Shown piece by piece: positions 57,716 through 64,000 of a stretch of DNA of 64,000 nt. Numbering within the stretch: position 1 is the first letter of the stretch; each line of letters opens with the position of its first letter. Source of the DNA: Nitrospira sp. (GTDB lineage: Bacteria > Nitrospirota > Nitrospiria > Nitrospirales > Nitrospiraceae); NCBI GenBank assembly GCA_022843785.1, contig JALHMZ010000003.1, positions 177,145 to 241,144 of the forward strand, in the 5' to 3' direction. The notes below the pieces were generated by a model, which was not told the DNA's origin, did no database searches, and was given only the letters and a program-made list of their open reading frames with translations. A program made the position numbers and the translations under genes.

Positions 57716-58363
57716 ATGTACTGTTCGACAGGCGGAGCGGCGGTTTTGCGGCGGAGACATTTGTCACTATTGATTCCATCTGCGAATAGGGCGGCGGCTG
57801 CAGTGCCCCTTATCCTGTTGCTTGTGTCCGCGGGTGCGCTGTTCACGACGTTGTGGCCTCGGGATGTCCGGGCGGCTTCTGATGCGGATATCTTGGACGT
57901 CAAGGTGGAGTCGGGTGGGGGAGTCCGTGCGACGGCGCGTGTTCTGTTTCCGGCAAAACCGGAAGTCATTCAGTCGCTGCTGGCGGACTATCCGCGTTGG
58001 CCGGAACTCTTTGACGTCCACATGCGAGTGGCCGACCTCAACATCCATGAAGGGGTTGCCACGATCGATCTTCGAATCACGCATGCGCTGATGCCCGGTG
58101 AGCACCGGCTGGTCACGGATTCGCGGATGTTGCCGGATGGCGGCCTCGTGACGGATCTCAAAGGCGGCGACTTCAAACGCTATCACCGTGTCTGGAAGCT
58201 TCGGCCAGCCGGGGATGGCACTCAGACCAGCGCCGATTTCGAACTGACGGTCGAACTCGATTCCCTGACACCCGATTGGCTGATCGCCGTCGTCATGCGG
58301 CAGGAGCTGGAAGCCCACTTTCGAATCGTGAAACAAAAGGCGCTGGAGCGGATTGGGAAGTAG
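57716..58363 (+). CDS. Exported SRPBCC/START-like protein
   Basis: 215 residues from ATG 57716 (MYCSTGG); the longer frame to 57659 is possible. A hydrophobic segment (VPLILLLVSAGALFTTLW) precedes an SRPBCC/START-like domain (GVRATARVLFPAKPEVIQSL, LADYPRWPELFDVHMRVADL, GGDFKRYHRVWKLRPAGDG), the polyketide cyclase/coenzyme Q-binding fold. The N-terminus before the hydrophobic segment is basic, so it is either a signal anchor or an unusual signal peptide. Confidence 0.8.
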   Translation: MYCSTGGAAVLRRRHLSLLIPSANRAAAAVPLILLLVSAGALFTTLWPRDVRAASDADILDVKVESGGGVRATARVLFPAKPEVIQSLLADYPRWPELFDVHMRVADLNIHEGVATIDLRITHALMPGEHRLVTDSRMLPDGGLVTDLKGGDFKRYHRVWKLRPAGDGTQTSADFELTVELDSLTPDWLIAVVMRQELEAHFRIVKQKALERIGK

Positions 58364-58434
58364 CGTGCAGGTGTGAACCAGTTTCACTGAGACGCAACGC
58401 TCTGTTTGTCCCAATATCGCTCAGTCGATGAACT

Positions 58435-59878
<1,444 letters not shown>

Positions 59879-59879
<1 letters not shown>

Positions 59880-60655
59880 TAGAGGTTCCGGCTGTCGCAG
59901 TTCCAGACTTGTCCTGAGATACCGGTGAGCTGCGTCAGATGCACGACGGTCTGTGCCGATTCGTCCAGCGAAGGGGGCCGGCGCAACGCATGGTCAAGCC
60001 ATCCGCTTCCTTCAGGAAAGATGCCTTCAGTCAGGCTTGTTTTCTGCCATCCGGGTAGCAGGAGATTCACTCGGATGTTGTAGGGTCCCCACTCCAGCGC
60101 CGCGGTCTTGACCAATCCGATCAATCCGGCTTTAGATGTTGCATAGGCTGCCTGGCCGGTGGCGCCATGAAATCCCGTGTGGGAACCGATGACCACGATG
60201 GACCCACCTCGATGTACGCTCAGCACCGGCGCCATGGCCCGAAGGCAGTGAAACGTTCCCGTCAGGTTCGTCGCGATCACGTCGTCCCAGACTCGTTTCT
60301 GATGACGTACCAGCATTCCGCTCGACCCGATTCCCGCGTTGCAGACCAATGCCGATGGATTCGATACACGGCAGCGCCAGGCATCGACCATCCGCTGCAC
60401 CGACTCGGACTCGCGGATGTCCGCTTGATAGAGATCGCCCGCGCCGCCTGCCTCGAGGACTTTCCGGAGCGTCGTGTTTGCGGCACGTTTATTGTGACCA
60501 TAGTGGACGCCGACATACCATCCGATCCTGCCGAACGCGTAGCTGATGGCCCGGCCGATGCCGCCGGATGCGCCGGTGATCAAGACGGCCGGATTGGTGT
60601 TGGATCGATCAGGCCTGCTCGTAGCAGTCTCTGTCTTTGAGGCTGAGCTGGTCAT
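59879..60655 (-). CDS. Short-chain dehydrogenase/reductase (FabG-like)
   Basis: 258 residues from ATG 60655 (MTSSASKTETATSRPDRSNT); the ORF extends upstream to 60922 through repetitive DNA, which is not protein-like. NAD(P)-binding TGASGGIGRA, NAG in CNAGIGSSG, catalytic Ser in VVIGSHTGFHG and YxxxK in AAYATSKAGL are all present. It may be an oxoacyl-ACP-type reductase. It lies downstream of bioD on the same strand; a role in fatty acid or biotin precursor synthesis is only a suggestion. Confidence 0.87.
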
Positions 60656-61022
60656 GCGAGTCTGGATTATGAGAGGACCGGCGGGTGAAGGCAAGGGTAT
60701 CGTCTGGCGGGGAGCGTATGGCGAATGGCGTATGGCACGAAAAAGGCTGGGAGCTTCTGGCTGATGGCCGAGGGTACCTGGACCTATGGTGAGTGGCAAG
60801 TAGCGAGTGGTCAGTGGTTCGGATCGAATGACGAGGGATTCGCCTACGCCGAGGCTTCGGCGGACAAGCCAGCCTCCATTCGCCATCAGCTCTTCTGAGC
60901 GAACGAGCGCTTCACGAGGCATGTGCCTCAGGCTGGTTTCGTCATGTATTCACGGAGGGAGCAGCCGTTTGCTTGCCGCCTTAGAGATGCCTATGGTACG
61001 GTCTGTTGAATGAGGGAGCGGC
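60656..61022. repeat. Repeat-rich gene-free stretch upstream of SDR
   Basis: About 365 nt without a gene hold several dispersed-repeat words: GAGCGTATGGCGAATGGCG (60712), GCTTCTGGCTGATGGC (60753), GGTGAGTGGCAAGTAGCGAG (60788), CGAATGACG near 60826 and CATCAGCTCTTCT near 60885. Frames crossing it are spurious. Confidence 0.6.
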
Positions 61023-61922
61023 ATGATGTTCGAACAAAGACCGATACGGCTGGTGCTTTTCGCGGGAGTGGTAGGCCTTCTGTTTGGGGTAGGCCTTAAT
61101 CCCGCGCTCCTCGGTGCCGAAGAGCCGGTTACGATTTCCCAATCCGCCGACTACTTTCCCGATTCCATCGGGAGCCGGTGGACCTATAAGGGACAGATCA
61201 CTGAGGGCCCGCTTCAGACCGTCGAGAACAAATTCTTTACCAATGTTTCGAAGGTGACAGGAACCAAGACGATCAAAGGCGTGTCGGTCACCGTGTTTCA
61301 TGATACCAATCCCGGCAATCATGGCCCCTCGGAGAGTTATTACCGGCGAGATGTTGTCGGCATTGTGTATTACGGGGCTGATCCCGGGACGCCCCTCGAA
61401 AAGCAAATTATTCCTTACCAGATTTTTCGCTTTCCGCTTGTCATCCCGTCATCGTTCCAGCAGTTTGATCGGACCGGCCTCGACTTCGGGACGGATATGG
61501 ACCGTGACGGCACCGACGAGAAGGTCGATGTGCGTGGATCGAGCGGCCTCATCAGCCGGGAGACGATCACGGTGCCGGCCGGGACGTTCCAGGACGCCAT
61601 CAAGGTCGAAGCCAAAATGACCATGCGGATACACCTCTCGGCCAGCCGGCGTACGATCGCCGGATTGGATGTCATGACGGCCTGGTTCGCGAAGGGTGTT
61701 GGACTGATCAAGTACTCGGAGCGGCAGGAGCTGTCGGCCGTGAAAGAGGATCGCGGTGTCGTGACGGAAATCTCCGAGGAACTTGAAAGCTACGATGTGA
61801 AGCCTGCCAAGGGCTCACTCAGCCGATTCGAATCCACGCCGGAGGGTATTTTCGCTGATCACGCGGGCGATCATGAACTGCGCGAGATAATCCTCCCCGC
61901 CGGCTTTCGCGCCCACCCCTGA
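61023..61922 (+). CDS. Exported protein of unknown function
   Basis: 299 residues. A signal peptide (RLVLFAGVVGLLFGVGLNPA followed by LLGAEE) precedes a beta-rich domain (YFPDSIGSRWTYKGQITEG, SVTVFHDTNPGNHGPSESYY, GTFQDAIKVEAKMTMRIHLS, VKEDRGVVTEISEELESYDV), of no family I can name. The 3' end overlaps convergent putA by about 108 nt, which is unusually long for bacterial genes; the true protein may be real and the overlap a shared tail, or the stop may be read late. Start ATG 61023, with ATG 61026 next. Confidence 0.7.
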   Translation: MMFEQRPIRLVLFAGVVGLLFGVGLNPALLGAEEPVTISQSADYFPDSIGSRWTYKGQITEGPLQTVENKFFTNVSKVTGTKTIKGVSVTVFHDTNPGNHGPSESYYRRDVVGIVYYGADPGTPLEKQIIPYQIFRFPLVIPSSFQQFDRTGLDFGTDMDRDGTDEKVDVRGSSGLISRETITVPAGTFQDAIKVEAKMTMRIHLSASRRTIAGLDVMTAWFAKGVGLIKYSERQELSAVKEDRGVVTEISEELESYDVKPAKGSLSRFESTPEGIFADHAGDHELREIILPAGFRAHP

Positions 61923-64000
61923 GTATCGATGTCCGCCGAACGGTTGGCGGCTCACCAGCGCGCCGGTAATCGGCCGGTTCAAATACAGGTTTCCTACGTC
62001 GAATTGGTCGCGGGCCAGCGCAAGGTTGGCCGGGCTTCTCGAATAGACACCTCCTGTGAGTGCGTAGGACGTTCCGTTCGCCATTCGAAGGGCATCGGCA
62101 AAATGTTCTGCCTTCATGACTGCCAATACTGGACCAAATATTTCTTCTTGCGCCAGACGGTGATGAGGCTCGACATCGACAAACACCGCCGGGCCGACGA
62201 AGTATCCGGCTTGCTCGACGGACCGCTCAACCAGGAGTCGGCTTTCCCGACGGCCCTCGGCAATGAACTGCTGAATCGATGCGCGCGCGCGCGCATCGAT
62301 CACCGGACCCACCCTGGTACCGGGCTTGGTGGGATCGCCGATCTCCAGACTCAACACGGCATCCCGCAATCTGGCGGTCAACTGGTCATAGACCGCGCGA
62401 TGCACGATGGCCCGTGAACAGGCCGAGCATTTCTGTCCCGCGTAGCCTGTAAACGATGTCACGATTCCAGCGATCGCCTCATCGAGATCGGCCGTCTCAT
62501 CGACGATGATGGCGTTCTTCCCGCCCATCTCGGCGATCACCCGTTTAACCATCGGCTGGTCCGGATGTACGTGAGCGGCATCGGTCAGAATGCGGAGCCC
62601 CACGGTTTTCGATCCGGTAAATGCGATCGTCGTAATCTGCGGATGTGCAACGAGCGCCTGGCCGATCTCCGGTCCGCCGGGTAGGCAACTCACCACGCCG
62701 GGCGGCACCCCGGCTTCTACTAACAACTGCGTGAGCAAGAGCCCCAGCCGGGAGGACCGTTCCGACGGTTTGAAGAGCACCGTGTTACCCGCTGCCAGCG
62801 CCGCCGCAATCATCCCGGCCGGGATGGCGAGCGGAAAGTTCCACGGTGCGATGACGGCCGTTACTCCGCGCGGGCCATAGACGCGATGGTTCAGCTCTCC
62901 CGGCCGGTTTCCGAGCCGGGCAGGCTGAGATAAGCGGCAGATCTCGTTTCCATAATAGCGAAGAAAGTCGATGGCCTCGGCGACGTCGGCGTCCGCTTCC
63001 CGCCAGGCCTTTCCCACCTCAAACACTTCCCATGCGGCGAGTTCGAATCGGCGACGGTTCATGTCGGTTGCGGCACGCTGCAAGATCGCCGCGCGCTCCT
63101 CAGCGGACCGGCGACGCCAGCTGTCGGCGTGGGCTTGTGCCTGTTGGACGGCCCGATCGAGATCCGATAGCGCTGCACCTCGCACTGAGGCGACGATCTG
63201 ATCGGGGTAACATGGATTATGCGAGGCCAGCCAGGGACCTGTGAGCGGTGGCAACGAGGAGTCCCCGTCCCACTGCCGTCCCAATTGAGATCGAACCGAG
63301 GAAATTCCTTCCTGCATGGCACGGCGGACTATCTCCTGGGAGAAATCGCTGTGCGGCTCGTTCATGAAACTGTACGCGCCGTTGGACGGTTTGGCAGCGG
63401 CGGACGGTGCCGGGACGGCAGGAGGAGCGAGGAGCCGCGCCAGCGGCTGAGACTCGACGTACTCTTTCCTGAGAAACGATTCATTCGAGGTATTTTCCAG
63501 CAGGCGCCTTACCAGGTAGGCCATGCCTGGCAACAGGCGACCCACGGGGGTGTACAGCCGGACGCGGCGGCCAAGCTTCACCATGGCCTGCTGAAAAGGC
63601 TCGGCCATGCCGTAGATCATTTGGTACTCCCGTGCATTCGGCGGCAATCCACAGGCATCCGCCATGGCCTCGATCACGGCCAGAGTGCGCAAATTGTGCG
63701 TGCCGAAGGCAGGGCGGATGAGATCGGCATGGTCGAACAGGGTGCGAACCAATCGCTCGTAGTTGGCGTCCGTGTCCGCTTTCTGCTCGAACAGCGGGAT
63801 CGGCCACCCGGCCTGGCGATAGCGGACCGTGTCGGAATCCCAGTAGGCCCCTTTCACCAGTCGAATAGTGATGGGCGCGCCGCGCAGACGGGACCAGGCG
63901 AGCAGGTCCTCAACGTCTCGTCCGGTGTCCCGGTGGTAGGCTTGTAGCGCGAGGCCGGCGTATGGATAGGCGCGATAGGGCGGCTCGGCAAACAGCCGTT
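61815..64000 (-). CDS. putA: PutA-like bifunctional proline dehydrogenase/P5C dehydrogenase (5' end outside window)
   Basis: The frame stays open to the window edge. The C-terminal end of the proline dehydrogenase barrel is visible (RLVKGAYWDSDTVRYRQAGW), then an ALDH-type P5C dehydrogenase: VIAPWNFPLAIPAGM, FTGSKTVGL, AEMGGKNAIIVD and the catalytic Cys in GQKCSACSR, then FGPVLAVM and PFGGHRYSGVGAKAGG. It oxidises proline to glutamate through P5C. A short linker (APPAVPAPSAAAKPSN) joins the two parts. The N-terminal FAD domain and start are outside. Confidence 0.92.
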   Translation of the reverse strand, partial: RLFAEPPYRAYPYAGLALQAYHRDTGRDVEDLLAWSRLRGAPITIRLVKGAYWDSDTVRYRQAGWPIPLFEQKADTDANYERLVRTLFDHADLIRPAFGTHNLRTLAVIEAMADACGLPPNAREYQMIYGMAEPFQQAMVKLGRRVRLYTPVGRLLPGMAYLVRRLLENTSNESFLRKEYVESQPLARLLAPPAVPAPSAAAKPSNGAYSFMNEPHSDFSQEIVRRAMQEGISSVRSQLGRQWDGDSSLPPLTGPWLASHNPCYPDQIVASVRGAALSDLDRAVQQAQAHADSWRRRSAEERAAILQRAATDMNRRRFELAAWEVFEVGKAWREADADVAEAIDFLRYYGNEICRLSQPARLGNRPGELNHRVYGPRGVTAVIAPWNFPLAIPAGMIAAALAAGNTVLFKPSERSSRLGLLLTQLLVEAGVPPGVVSCLPGGPEIGQALVAHPQITTIAFTGSKTVGLRILTDAAHVHPDQPMVKRVIAEMGGKNAIIVDETADLDEAIAGIVTSFTGYAGQKCSACSRAIVHRAVYDQLTARLRDAVLSLEIGDPTKPGTRVGPVIDARARASIQQFIAEGRRESRLLVERSVEQAGYFVGPAVFVDVEPHHRLAQEEIFGPVLAVMKAEHFADALRMANGTSYALTGGVYSRSPANLALARDQFDVGNLYLNRPITGALVSRQPFGGHRYSGVGAKAGGEDYLAQFMIARVISENTLRRGFESAE

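Noticed and set aside
58364..58434. Possible TPP riboswitch before thiE (contains CTGAGA)
   Set aside because: Only about 70 nt are available and the other conserved thi-box parts and the paired helices are not visible.
60656..60922. N-terminal extension of the SDR protein
   Set aside because: The frame crosses dispersed repeats, and the family start is at 60655; the extra residues are not conserved-looking.

Overview
The window is a GC-rich bacterial chromosome segment from a Gram-negative organism: it has lipoproteins, TolC/HlyB/HlyD-type secretion, an outer-membrane porin and single-copy housekeeping genes. Gene content and style (RTX protein with its own type I exporter, many sigma-54 activators, a PutA-type proline enzyme, J-domain and PilZ proteins) resemble Nitrospira-like Nitrospirota. 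That placement is inference from recall; no rRNA or marker search was possible.

Layout. 1-7592: 3' end of a large RTX calcium-binding protein followed by a complete type I secretion set (HlyB-, HlyD- and TolC-like). 7642-12524: 4-alpha-glucanotransferase, then a histidine kinase/NtrC-type regulator pair. 12578-17968 (minus): small regulators and lipoproteins, including a protein with a 93-bp minisatellite and an apparently inactivated restriction-nuclease-like domain. 18340-20561: intact tRNA-Arg(CCT), a duplicated tRNA 5' half, and between them a toxin-antitoxin-SecB chaperone (TAC) module. 20627-21616: a LexA/CI-like repressor with two tiny downstream genes and a palindromic operator. 22061-27445: a molybdate operon (modABC, outer-membrane porin, XRE plus periplasmic-binding-domain regulator) headed by a long palindrome. 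27566-32839: a J-domain/degenerate ERCC4 protein, galE, trmL plus a decayed trmL copy, and a TPR protein. 32993-45812: a housekeeping stretch (bioB, rsfS, nadD, proB, obg, rpmA, rplU, ilvE, secG, tpiA, pgk, gap). 45978-48395: mutS2.

48594-54839 is an AT-richer accessory region. A two-gene operon encodes a SIR2-type NADase-like protein and a 947-residue protein of unrecognised family, which I read as a candidate antiphage system. It is followed by a cluster of intact and broken toxin-antitoxin genes. 55088-64000 returns to chromosomal genes: a sigma-54 activator with an atypical receiver, queG, thiE, bioD, an SDR, and the 3' part of putA running off the window.

Two families of short degenerate repeats recur between genes, often touching stop codons: GTGAGTGGTAAGTAGTGAG-like strings, and strings built from GCCATACGCTC/GCTATAAGCC-like words. 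They appear to be a genome-specific dispersed element and distort gene starts (for example nadD). The strongest leads are the SIR2 operon, the TAC island at tRNA-Arg, the two proteins carrying apparently dead nuclease domains, and the dispersed repeats.
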